NCBI GenBank assembly: GCA_016712885.1
Contig: JADJQF010000005.1
Coordinates: forward strand, 17,053 to 81,052
Length of the DNA stretch: 64,000 bases
Source of the DNA: Candidatus Flexicrinis proximus
GTDB taxonomy: Bacteria; Chloroflexota; Anaerolineae; Aggregatilineales; Phototrophicaceae
Direction: 5' to 3'
Part shown: positions 24,853 to 32,837 of the stretch, in pieces
Layout of the letters: every line of letters begins with the position of its first letter
Numbering within the stretch: the first letter of the stretch is position 1
Notes under the pieces: model-generated
Database searches by the model: none
What the model saw: the letters and a program-made list of their open reading frames with translations, nothing else
What the model was told of the DNA's origin: nothing
Position numbers and translations under genes: made by a program

Positions 24853-25874
24853 GGGAACGTATATTCGACGGTCGTGCTTGTCGGGTTGGACGAAACGGTG
24901 AAGTCGCAGTTACCCGCGATTTGTTCATTGCCGGTACCCGGGCCAAAGTCATCGTATCCGTCCGTTATCGCATTGGCCCATGTCACCTTATAGCCGATGT
25001 AGTACGTATCGGGGCGCGCTTTGCCGAGATCGACATAGTAAAACACGTACCAGTTCGTTCCTCGCTTCTGGATCGGAGTACGTGTGACAGGCTGAACGAA
25101 CGAATTGCCGAAGTACTGTACTTCATACTGGGCATTGTCGATGTGGGCCTGCACCTGCTCAGCCGTCTTGGCAAACCATGACCAGAAGATCACGATCCGG
25201 TCTGTATCATAAATCACGCCGGGGAGTGCGACCGGGTACTGATTGCATTCGGCGAAGATCAGACCAGCGGTCTGCTGACGCGGAATGCTAAAGTCCCGAG
25301 GGCCGATGACTACGGCGGTTTGTGCGCGAGGATTGTACCCAGGGTTAAGCTCACCGCCGAAAGGCGACAGAATCGGCGTCACGGCGATTGCGTCAGGTGT
25401 TCCGGCGGTTCCTGCACCACCCAGATCCGAGCTTGATCCCAGCGGGTTCTGTGCAGCAGCACAGCCGTCCTGAAGGTCATTGACCGTCGTGGAGTAGAGT
25501 TTTCGCGTGGCATCACTCTCACGAGCAATCGACACAGCAATGCTTCCGACTTGTCCTGCCGGGACGGTGCCACCCACATACGTTACCACTTCGCTGAACG
25601 CGTAACTTCCGTTCACGATCGCCCGACGCAGGCCGGAGAGCGCGGTGCCCGTCCCCCCAACTGCCGAGTACAGCTGATAGTAGACATCATACCCGGCCTG
25701 CATCTGACCGGTAAAATTCACCACGCCTGAGTCAAGACACGCGACATAGAAGATCGCCACATTCGATGTAGGCCCGGTCACTGTCGGAACGGCCGTTGCC
25801 GTCTGTGCATTGGCCAGCGGAACAGCAAACGATAATAGTAGAGCCAGCGCAAGCCATCGGGCTATGGATTTCAT
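24849..25874 (-). CDS. secreted protein of unknown function
   Basis: 341 residues with a clear Sec signal peptide (MKSIARWLALALLLSFAVP, cleaved near ANA-QTA). The mature part is rich in beta-strand patterns with paired cysteines (C46, C138, C211 and C329), suggesting an extracytoplasmic beta-sandwich fold. I recognise no catalytic motif. It overlaps the rsmG start by four bases. Divergent sequence ahead of it leads to the tRNA promoter region. A surface or cell-wall role is plausible but unsupported. Confidence 0.7.
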   Translation of the reverse strand: MKSIARWLALALLLSFAVPLANAQTATAVPTVTGPTSNVAIFYVACLDSGVVNFTGQMQAGYDVYYQLYSAVGGTGTALSGLRRAIVNGSYAFSEVVTYVGGTVPAGQVGSIAVSIARESDATRKLYSTTVNDLQDGCAAAQNPLGSSSDLGGAGTAGTPDAIAVTPILSPFGGELNPGYNPRAQTAVVIGPRDFSIPRQQTAGLIFAECNQYPVALPGVIYDTDRIVIFWSWFAKTAEQVQAHIDNAQYEVQYFGNSFVQPVTRTPIQKRGTNWYVFYYVDLGKARPDTYYIGYKVTWANAITDGYDDFGPGTGNEQIAGNCDFTVSSNPTSTTVEYTFP

Positions 25875-25980
25875 GGTACGTTCTCCCGCTTCATTTACAA
25901 TTGCTGCCGCCTATGGTACACGATTTGGGCGAAAAACTCAGCCTTCAGCCCACATTCGCGGGGTAAACGTCATATTCCGC

Positions 25981-26008
25981 TTGACACTTCCTGAACCTCT
26001 GCTATACT
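25981..26008 (+). promoter_or_regulatory. promoter of tRNA-Leu
   Basis: TTGACA (25981-25986), 16-base spacer, TATACT (26003-26008). Transcription should begin near 26015, a few bases before the tRNA at 26023. This is close to consensus, as expected for a stable RNA. Confidence 0.85.
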
Positions 26009-26022
26009 GCGCTGAATGATTT

Positions 26023-26106
26023 GCCGACGTGGCGGAATTGGCAGACGCGCTACGTTCAGGGCGTAGTTCCCTTACGGGAGTGTGGGTTCGACTCCCACCG
26101 TCGGCA
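26023..26106 (+). tRNA. tRNA-Leu (anticodon CAG)
   Basis: 84 bases with a full class II cloverleaf. The acceptor stem GCCGACG pairs with CGTCGGC, with discriminator A. The anticodon stem CTACG/CGTAG holds the loop TTCAGGG, anticodon CAG (reads CUG). There is a long variable arm with CCC/GGG, and the T arm GTGGG-TTCGACT-CCCAC. No 3' CCA is encoded. It has its own promoter and a terminator hairpin downstream. Confidence 0.97.
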
Positions 26107-26112
26107 CAGATC

Positions 26113-26144
26113 AAACCCGATACAGACGTGTCGGGTTTTTGTTT
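26113..26144 (+). terminator. tRNA-Leu terminator
   Basis: AAACCCGA pairs with TCGGGTTT around a 10-base loop, followed by TTGTTT. Immediately downstream of the tRNA. Confidence 0.8.
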
Positions 26145-26151
26145 GGTCGTT

Positions 26152-26180
26152 TTTACTTGCCTCCATCTGTCATGTACAAT
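26152..26180 (+). promoter_or_regulatory. possible promoter giving a leaderless transcript
   Basis: TTTACT (26152-26157), 17-base spacer, TACAAT (26175-26180). The expected start falls at about 26187, the ATG of the next gene, so the mRNA could be leaderless. No ribosome site is visible there, which is consistent. Confidence 0.4.
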
Positions 26181-26186
26181 GATTGT

Positions 26187-26666
26187 ATGGACTCTTCCTC
26201 CCCTCCCTCACGTTCACGCCCGGCGTCACAATCGCGTACGCCCCGCACAACGCAGAACCCGGCTCAGCTTTCCAGCCTCCAGGTTATGTTTGCGGTTGTG
26301 CTTGCGGTCGGCTTGCTGCTGACCATAAATTTCAGTACGCGGATAGCCGCTGGACGGCCTCTCCTTGACGCTTATGAGGCCGTAAAAACTGAAATCACTC
26401 AGCTTGAGCTTGAGCAGCAACTACTACTTGAGGAACGTGATTATTCCTTGAGCGATTACTATGTCGAAAACTGGGCGCGAGGTCGCGGCAAAATGATCAA
26501 GCCCGGCGATAAGCTGTTCGTTCCTATACCCTCAAATACGACCGCAATCGAAGCGCCGCTCGCCATCACGCCAGGTGAATTCGATTCAGGCGCCGACCAG
26601 CCCGAAAACTGGGAACTTTGGTGGGGATTATTTCTAGATAGTCCGCCTCCAGACCTGAATCCTTAA
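26187..26666 (+). CDS. DivIC/FtsL-like septum-formation initiator protein
   Basis: 159 residues: a Ser/Pro/Thr-rich cytoplasmic tail, one membrane segment (about residues 36-58), then an acidic coiled coil (AYEAVKTEITQLELEQQLLL) and an ARGRGKMIKPGDKLFVPIP segment like the DivIC end. Such bitopic proteins join the cell-division complex. The frame is open further upstream through the tRNA, which is spurious; ATG 26187 begins MDSSSPPS, and ATG 26172 overlaps the -10 element. It is followed by a large exported protein. Confidence 0.7.
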   Translation: MDSSSPPSRSRPASQSRTPRTTQNPAQLSSLQVMFAVVLAVGLLLTINFSTRIAAGRPLLDAYEAVKTEITQLELEQQLLLEERDYSLSDYYVENWARGRGKMIKPGDKLFVPIPSNTTAIEAPLAITPGEFDSGADQPENWELWWGLFLDSPPPDLNP

Positions 26667-26688
26667 GCCAACCTCGAAAGGACGCTCC

Positions 26689-29190
26689 GTGAAGCGTTTA
26701 TGCATTTTGCTTCTTCTCCTGATTGCAGCTCTCCCTGAACCCGTATATGGCCAGGCTCCCGGACTGGTGAGCATTGACATAAGTGCAGGCTTTGCAGGTC
26801 GATTTCGCGACAGCGGCTGGACGCCCGTTCTCATTCGAATTGAGAATAATGGCACCCGCAATTTTGCAGGCGAACTCATCATTCGCCCTGAGCGCTCGCG
26901 TGGGGTCATCAACCCAGTCAGTTCTCCAGTTTCTCTCGCGCCAGACACCCAGCAGCTGTTTACCATTTACGTGAGCCTTCGCTCACTTGCGGATGTGCTG
27001 CGTGTGGAGCTTCTGACAGACGACGGACTGATAGCTGCCGAAACAGAATCCAATGTCAGTGCAGTGCTACCGCGCGAGCGTCTTTACGTCCGCGTGACAG
27101 ATGGCGTTGGACGACCAGTCGATCTGGGTTCTGCCGCATCGTATGGGCAATCCGTTGTAGAAGCCGATTGGTTTGTCACAAACCTCCCTGATCGAGGGGT
27201 GGGTCTCGAAGCCGTCGACCTGATGCTGATTTCGAACGCCGACTCTGGACAGCTGTCACCGGATCAACGCGATGCCATTCGAGATTGGGTATTGGGCGGT
27301 GGACACTTGATTGTCGCGGGGGGATCTCGATGGCAAGAGACGGCTGAAGGACTGACCGACCTCCTTCCGTTAGTGCCAGTTACAAGTGAGCTGTCGGCTG
27401 ACCTGGCCGGGGTAAATACGCTCGCGGGTTGGTCGATCTCTTTGGCTGCGACGGAAACGGTTTTGGCGCGGGGAACGCTGGCCGAAGATGCCATGGTACT
27501 GGCGGCAGATTCGGCAGGCACCCCTCTTGTGGTGCGCAGGGACTTCGGTTACGGCCTAGTCGACTACATCACTTTCGATCCGACCACACCGCCTTTCGCA
27601 GGTTGGGATGGACTTGACGGTCTGTGGTTCTCACTGGTTACAAGCAGAGATGTTCGTCCGGGCTGGTCATACGGCTTCCTCAACCTTACACAAGGCTATA
27701 ACGCCGTAGAGATTCTGCCTGGAGTAACCGCCCTACCTGAAGCCCTGGCGATGATCGGATTCCTTCTGCTATATGTGGTGCTGATTGGGCCAGTGAACTA
27801 TCTGTTGCTTTCCCGGATTGGCCGACGGGAGTTTGCTTGGTTCAGCATTCCCGTGCTTATCGTTGTGTTTACCATCATAGCGTGGGTGACTGGCTTTAAC
27901 CTTCGCGGCTCAGAAGTTGTACTCAGCCGGTTGAGTGTTGTGGAGTCCTGGCCGGAGTCTGATACATCGCACGTTAGGCAGCTTATCGGGTTGCTGTCTC
28001 CTCGACGCGCAAATTATGAGATGTCATTTCCCGACACGCGATCCCTACGGCCCCTCTTGCGCACCACACAGGGCGGTTTCTTTTCAAATCAGGCAAGTAC
28101 AGTCGAGATCGAACAATCGGACGTATTTAGTGCCGTGAACTTTCCGGTTGACGCAAGTTTCATGGCCGGCTTCGTGGCCGACGGCACGACTCCGCGCGCG
28201 CTCTTGAGCGGAAGTGTCTCCGTTACCGAGGGCGATACTCCAGGGATACTGGAGTGGCGCGGATCCGTGAGAAACGACCTGCCAGTAGCGCTCACAGACG
28301 TCGTAATTCTGTCGCGTTCCGGGGTAATCCGCCTACCGGAGCCGTTGGCACCCGGTGAGATTCGAATTCTCGAAGAGGAAATCATATCTACAGTAGATAT
28401 GGCTGTCCCGGCGAGTCCTCTCGAATACGCCACGACTTTTCTCTCGCCGGCACAGACACGATATGTAACGCGCGGCCGTGACGAGCTCGTCGGCCCCGAG
28501 CAGTCGCTCAAAGAAATTGTGGGTGAGGAGGTATTCCGTTCGGCGCTGTTTTTCGGAATGCCGCTAAACGCCTCAGCCATTTCGCAGGCGGACCAGCGCC
28601 GTCAGACGTTCCTGGCCAACTTCGTGATAGACCAGTTTAATTCCACGGCCCGCGGTGACAATATCTATTTGATCGGCTGGACCGAGCAGGCGCCGTTCAG
28701 CGAAGATATTCCAGATGCCAATTGGAAAGCGGTAGACTCGACGCTATACATCACTGAACTTGAAACAACGCAGCAGTCGGCGGTGAATACACTGGCGCGC
28801 GTTGGCCCCGATCAGTTTACGTGGACGCTCATTGAAGATGAAGCGGCAACAAATTCAACACCGAACTTCATCAGCGATGTGAACCGCGGCAGACTTTCGT
28901 TCCGGTTGACACCGGTGCCTAGAAGCGTACTATCGACAGTTGATGAACTCGTTCTGGTAATTGAACGAGGAAGCTCATCGCTGACAAATACTGAGGTAAG
29001 GCTGTACAACTGGGATTCGGGAGAATACGACCCGATAACGCTAGATGGCGATCGGACTCAAGTGGCCGATCACGCGCCATATATCGGTCCTAACAATGCT
29101 GTCCAGATCGAAATTGACCGTTTTCTCTCGGCTGGGGCGCTTTCAATTACAAAACTGGCTGTTGAGCAGTATGGTACGCGGAGAAGCTAG
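26689..29190 (+). CDS. large membrane-anchored exported protein with GATase-like fold
   Basis: 833 residues. The start is GTG 26689 after GAAAGGAC, followed by a Sec signal (MKRLCILLLLLIAALPEPVY, cleaved near GQA). A beta-rich N-terminal domain and a class-I glutamine-amidotransferase-like fold (about 150-260; DLMLISNADSG, DWVLGGGHLIVAGG) are followed by two membrane segments near residues 350-400 (MIGFLLLYVVLIGPVNYLLL and LIVVFTIIAWVTG). A large extracytoplasmic beta-domain closes the protein. Proteins of this layout often accompany MoxR and DUF58 genes; here those lie 12 kb away. No catalytic triad was confirmed, so enzymatic activity is doubtful. Confidence 0.75.
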   Translation: MKRLCILLLLLIAALPEPVYGQAPGLVSIDISAGFAGRFRDSGWTPVLIRIENNGTRNFAGELIIRPERSRGVINPVSSPVSLAPDTQQLFTIYVSLRSLADVLRVELLTDDGLIAAETESNVSAVLPRERLYVRVTDGVGRPVDLGSAASYGQSVVEADWFVTNLPDRGVGLEAVDLMLISNADSGQLSPDQRDAIRDWVLGGGHLIVAGGSRWQETAEGLTDLLPLVPVTSELSADLAGVNTLAGWSISLAATETVLARGTLAEDAMVLAADSAGTPLVVRRDFGYGLVDYITFDPTTPPFAGWDGLDGLWFSLVTSRDVRPGWSYGFLNLTQGYNAVEILPGVTALPEALAMIGFLLLYVVLIGPVNYLLLSRIGRREFAWFSIPVLIVVFTIIAWVTGFNLRGSEVVLSRLSVVESWPESDTSHVRQLIGLLSPRRANYEMSFPDTRSLRPLLRTTQGGFFSNQASTVEIEQSDVFSAVNFPVDASFMAGFVADGTTPRALLSGSVSVTEGDTPGILEWRGSVRNDLPVALTDVVILSRSGVIRLPEPLAPGEIRILEEEIISTVDMAVPASPLEYATTFLSPAQTRYVTRGRDELVGPEQSLKEIVGEEVFRSALFFGMPLNASAISQADQRRQTFLANFVIDQFNSTARGDNIYLIGWTEQAPFSEDIPDANWKAVDSTLYITELETTQQSAVNTLARVGPDQFTWTLIEDEAATNSTPNFISDVNRGRLSFRLTPVPRSVLSTVDELVLVIERGSSSLTNTEVRLYNWDSGEYDPITLDGDRTQVADHAPYIGPNNAVQIEIDRFLSAGALSITKLAVEQYGTRRS

Positions 29191-29201
29191 CGTTTTGCCT
29201 C

Positions 29202-29230
29202 TTGGCACACCTGTTCCTCACCAGTATAAT
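29202..29230 (+). promoter_or_regulatory. rplI promoter
   Basis: TTGGCA (29202-29207), 17-base spacer, TATAAT (29225-29230). It lies just after the preceding stop; transcription should start near 29237, giving a 5' leader of about 70 bases before rplI. Confidence 0.8.
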
Positions 29231-29309
29231 GCTGGGCACGTTACTCACGGGATGGACGAAGTGCGCCTTGCGTTTGACGGGGCGTTGTGGATATTGAGGA
29301 ATTACCGCG

Positions 29310-29876
29310 ATGAAAGTCATCTTGCTCAACTATGTCTATAAACACGGCGTTGCTGGTGAGGTGATTAACGTCGCCGACGGCTTCGCCCGGAACTTCCTGA
29401 TTCCGCGCGGCTTGGCGGTCAAAGCAACGGAAGGCGAGCTCAAGCGTGCGTCGAACCTGCGCGAACAGGCGTCGGCAAAGCGTGCAGCTTTGGACAACCA
29501 GCTAAATGAACTTGCACGGATTATTGACGGCGTTGAGCTGATTTTTGGCCGGCGCGCCGCGACGACTGGCAAACTGTTTGGTTCGGTGACAACGCAGGAA
29601 ATCGCCGACGAACTCAACCGCGTCACCGGCGTTGATATTAACCGCCGCCGCATAAGTCAGCAGCTCCTGCGCGAAGTCGGGACCCATACGGTGCCTGTGC
29701 GGCTGGGTACTGAGCACTCTCCCGCGCTCAAAGTAACGATTGTGCGTGAAGAGGAAATGAACGAATTCCTGGCGAAACGCGCTTCTGCGTCCCATGCAGC
29801 CGAAGCCGCTGAGGCCGCTGCTGAGGGCACCCCCTCAGACGCTGCCGAGGCTGTCGAGGCCAGCGCCAACGAGTAA
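29310..29876 (+). CDS. rplI: 50S ribosomal protein L9
   Basis: 188 residues. The N-terminal domain begins MKVILLNYVYKHGVAGEVIN and contains DGFARNFLIPRGLAVKAT, the RNA-binding L9 signature. The long connecting helix and the C-terminal domain are present. A GAGGA site precedes ATG 29310. It is longer than typical L9 (about 150 residues) because of an Ala/Glu-rich C-terminal tail of about 30 residues, which is low-complexity and of unknown role. It is monocistronic, with its own promoter and a hairpin downstream. Confidence 0.97.
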   Translation: MKVILLNYVYKHGVAGEVINVADGFARNFLIPRGLAVKATEGELKRASNLREQASAKRAALDNQLNELARIIDGVELIFGRRAATTGKLFGSVTTQEIADELNRVTGVDINRRRISQQLLREVGTHTVPVRLGTEHSPALKVTIVREEEMNEFLAKRASASHAAEAAEAAAEGTPSDAAEAVEASANE

Positions 29877-29897
29877 CAATACTCGGAGTTGACCCCT

Positions 29898-29930
29898 AAA
29901 TAGCCCTGGACAACGGTCACAGGGCTATTT
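29898..29930 (+). terminator. rplI terminator hairpin
   Basis: AAATAGCCCTG pairs perfectly with CAGGGCTATTT (11 bp) around an 11-base loop, 22 bases after the rplI stop. The final bases are T-rich. Confidence 0.75.
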
Positions 29931-29942
29931 GCTATATAGCCT

Positions 29943-31241
29943 ATGGATGCATATTCGCTCGGACAACTTCTGCGCCAGACCCGCGATGATCGCGAGTTAA
30001 CGCTGGAAGACGCCAAGATCAAGACACGGATATCCGTGCCGATCTTGGAGTCCTTTGAGCAGGGTTTGTTTCAGGTCGCGGACTTGTCACAAGTACAACT
30101 CCGTGGAATGCTCTCAAATTACGCATCCTATCTGGGGCTCGATCCTGAGACAATCCTTCACTACTACGAGGACTCTCAGTCCGCCGGTGGCCGGCGGCGC
30201 AGACGGGCAGAAAGTCCAACGCGGGGACGGCCTACTTCAGACTCGCGCCGAAACATCCAGGATCAACGGTCACCCACGGAGGTCCGTCGTCCGCAGACCG
30301 AGTCGCGTGCACTTGTTTCCGGCGACCCGACAAACGCGCAGCGCCCAGACACTTATGGAAGCCGCCGCGAAAAACGCTCGCGTCGCGGTCGCGGGCTCCT
30401 GAATCTGCTGGTCATTATCACGCTCGCACTCGCGAGTCTGGTGGTTATTGCGACCATCGCGACTGAGCTCTTACAAAGGGTTCCCGATCCGGCAATTGAC
30501 CCTGGGGTGGATTCGGAAGGTAACAGCCTTGTTGAGTTGCCCTCAACCCTAACATTTACGCCGCAGCCCTCGCCAACCACCCTGCGGACACCAACACTTC
30601 TTCCCCGCAGCCCTCAGAACTATCAGGGCGAGCCTGTCCTTGTTACGGTGGATTTTCTCCAGCGCGCATGGGTGCGAATGATTGTGGACGGCGCAGAACT
30701 CTACGCTGGTCTCGTGCGGCCTGGCGAGCTTACACTCGAGTATCGCGCCATTAACGAGATTATCCTGAGTAGCAGCAACGCAGAGGCACTGGCAGTTACC
30801 TATAACGGGCAACCTCAGACTTCTTATGGCGGACGCGGTCAAGAGGTCGAAATTGTGTTCAGGCCTGGCGGCAACATTACAATCGACTCTGGGGCGGTTT
30901 TTGCCCCGACTTCCGAATTCACAATCACGCCATTGCCTACTTCTGCCCAGCTGGCTGCCACCCTACTGGCCGAAGGCACTCCAACAGCGACGGAAGGGCC
31001 AAGCCCTACCCCGAGCGAGACATATACACCCTCTCACACTCCTGAGTTTTCGCCTTCACCGACGGAGTCCAGCACACCGACACTTACGCCCAGCATTACG
31101 GCAACCATCACTGCCAGCGTTACGGCAACCGAGACATCCGTCCCAACAGAAACGCAGCCGCCCACTCCCAGCCCGTCACCGTCTGCAGTTGTGCCTCCGC
31201 GCGTGACACCGCCGAACTCAACGCCTGGCAAGACACCGTAG
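29943..31241 (+). CDS. rodZ: RodZ-like cytoskeletal membrane protein
   Basis: 432 residues: an N-terminal HTH_25-type domain (LGQLLRQTRDDRELTLEDA, then NYASYLGLDPETI), a basic disordered linker, and one membrane segment near residues 151-174 (NLLVIITLALASLVVIATI). A DUF4115-like beta-domain follows (VTVDFLQRAWVRMIVDGAEL), and then a long Pro/Thr/Ser-rich tail. RodZ couples MreB to cell-shape synthesis. No ribosome site lies ahead of ATG 29943, which follows a TATATA sequence closely. The PT-rich tail resembles linkers elsewhere in this window, such as the cytochrome. Confidence 0.85.
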   Translation: MDAYSLGQLLRQTRDDRELTLEDAKIKTRISVPILESFEQGLFQVADLSQVQLRGMLSNYASYLGLDPETILHYYEDSQSAGGRRRRRAESPTRGRPTSDSRRNIQDQRSPTEVRRPQTESRALVSGDPTNAQRPDTYGSRREKRSRRGRGLLNLLVIITLALASLVVIATIATELLQRVPDPAIDPGVDSEGNSLVELPSTLTFTPQPSPTTLRTPTLLPRSPQNYQGEPVLVTVDFLQRAWVRMIVDGAELYAGLVRPGELTLEYRAINEIILSSSNAEALAVTYNGQPQTSYGGRGQEVEIVFRPGGNITIDSGAVFAPTSEFTITPLPTSAQLAATLLAEGTPTATEGPSPTPSETYTPSHTPEFSPSPTESSTPTLTPSITATITASVTATETSVPTETQPPTPSPSPSAVVPPRVTPPNSTPGKTP

Positions 31242-31295
31242 CGCCAGTGTTCAACTCCGATATAATCGCCAAACCCCAACTAAGGACAGCCTTCT

Positions 31296-32741
31296 ATGGC
31301 AAAACACAGTACGCGCCACGACAACTTCTATCTGCTTAGCCTTGGTTGTTCCAAGAACACTGTTGACTCCGAATCTATGGGACAGATTCTCTCGAAACAA
31401 GGGCTGCGCGCTGTCGGCGATCCATCACGCGCAGAAATATTGATTGTCAATACCTGCGGTTTTGTCGACGCCGCGAAAGAAGAGTCGCTTGCCGCCCTGC
31501 GCGAGTTGGTGGAAATCAAGCGCGGGAAGCAGATGGTGATTGCCGCAGGATGCCTTTCGCAGCGTTACGGAGAACAGCTCATCCAGCATGTTCCGGGTCT
31601 GGACGGTATCATCGGCACGAGACGCTGGATGGACATCTTCGATCTGGTCTCGCGCTTACGTGACCGCAGACACCCGGAACCGCTGTATCACCTGCCGACG
31701 GACGCAACAGTAGTTGGACTCGATGAGCAGGGTGTGATGCGAACCAGCATCCAGGGTGCGAGCGCTTACCTGAAAATCGCCGATGGCTGTCGCCGGCCCT
31801 GTGCGTTCTGCGCAATTCCCAAGATCAAAGGGACAGCCGTCAGCCGCCCAATCGACTCTATCGTGCGCGAAGCCGTCAAGCTGCAGGAAATGGGTGTCAA
31901 AGAAGTGCTCCTTATCGCCCAGGACACAACCGATTACGGCTACGACCTGGGAATGAAGGATGGTCTGGCGCACCTGTTGGATGCGATCGTGGAAGCGGCG
32001 CCGGGGATCCCGTGGCTTCGTGTGATGTACGCTTATCCGGGGTATGTTACGGAACGGCTGATGGAAACTATGGCAAAACATAAGCAGGTTTTGCCATATC
32101 TCGACATTCCACTTCAGCACGGACATCGCGAAACCTTGAAACGGATGAAGCGCCCGGCGAATGTCGAATGGGTATATGACACTCTCGGCAAGCTGCGCTC
32201 ATTCCTGCCTGACCTTGCCGTGCGAACGACTTTCATCGTGGGCTATCCAGGGGAAACCGACGAGGAATTCGACGGCTTGATGCAATTTGTACGTGATCTT
32301 CAGTTCGATCGCGTCGGCGCGTTCAAATATTCATATGAGATTGGCACGCCAAGCGCTGCTCTTCCCAATCAGGTCGAAGATGAAGTCAAGCAGGCACGCT
32401 GGGATGCCCTAATGGAACTTCAGCAAGGCATTAGCCTGACGAAAAACCAGAAGTGGATTGGCCGCACGATCGACGTGCTGGTCGAAGGTCACGGGGAGAG
32501 TGAGGACGAGAACGGCGAAGCAACCGGCGAATCCCTCAGCCTGGGACGCAGCTACCGCGATGCACCGGAAATCGACGGCTATGTGATCGTCGAGGGGGAA
32601 CTGCCTGTTGGAGAGATCGTCCCAGTGCGGGTAACAGGTGCTACGACATACGATCTGTTTGCGACTGCCGAAATCCAACCGGCAATCACGATCCAGCCAG
32701 GTAAGGTATACGGCGCAGGTGATCTGATCCTGCCAAATTAA
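31296..32741 (+). CDS. rimO: ribosomal protein S12 methylthiotransferase RimO
   Basis: 481 residues. The UPF0004 domain begins FYLLSLGCSKNTVDSESMG with its three Cys (LGC, NTCGF, AAGC). The radical-SAM motif CRRPCAFC is followed by IPKIKGTAVSRP, and a TRAM domain closes the protein. It adds a methylthio group to Asp of ribosomal protein S12. A TATAAT at 31261-31266 may be the -10 element, without an obvious -35; AAGGAC is the ribosome site. It converges with polA. Confidence 0.96.
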   Translation: MAKHSTRHDNFYLLSLGCSKNTVDSESMGQILSKQGLRAVGDPSRAEILIVNTCGFVDAAKEESLAALRELVEIKRGKQMVIAAGCLSQRYGEQLIQHVPGLDGIIGTRRWMDIFDLVSRLRDRRHPEPLYHLPTDATVVGLDEQGVMRTSIQGASAYLKIADGCRRPCAFCAIPKIKGTAVSRPIDSIVREAVKLQEMGVKEVLLIAQDTTDYGYDLGMKDGLAHLLDAIVEAAPGIPWLRVMYAYPGYVTERLMETMAKHKQVLPYLDIPLQHGHRETLKRMKRPANVEWVYDTLGKLRSFLPDLAVRTTFIVGYPGETDEEFDGLMQFVRDLQFDRVGAFKYSYEIGTPSAALPNQVEDEVKQARWDALMELQQGISLTKNQKWIGRTIDVLVEGHGESEDENGEATGESLSLGRSYRDAPEIDGYVIVEGELPVGEIVPVRVTGATTYDLFATAEIQPAITIQPGKVYGAGDLILPN

Positions 32742-32811
32742 GCGTTAGGAGTGCCGGAGTCATTCGACGGAATTCTCACCGGGCACTTTGAATCCTTGGT
32801 CAAGTCAAGAA

Positions 32812-32831
32812 TGCCGAGGTCGCCCTCGGCA
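32812..32831. terminator. terminator hairpin between rimO and polA
   Basis: TGCCGAGG-TCGC-CCTCGGCA, an 8-bp stem with a tetraloop, just past the polA stop (32838) and about 70 bases past the rimO stop. On the minus strand it is followed by TTCTTG. It probably serves polA and may also stop rimO transcription. Confidence 0.6.
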
Positions 32832-32837
32832 CTCCAG

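Noticed and set aside
31261..31266. TATAAT before rimO as a promoter
   Set aside because: A possible -10 only; no -35 partner was found. Mentioned with rimO but not listed as a feature.
32742..32811. A hidden gene between rimO and polA
   Set aside because: The gap is under 100 bases and holds only terminator sequence.
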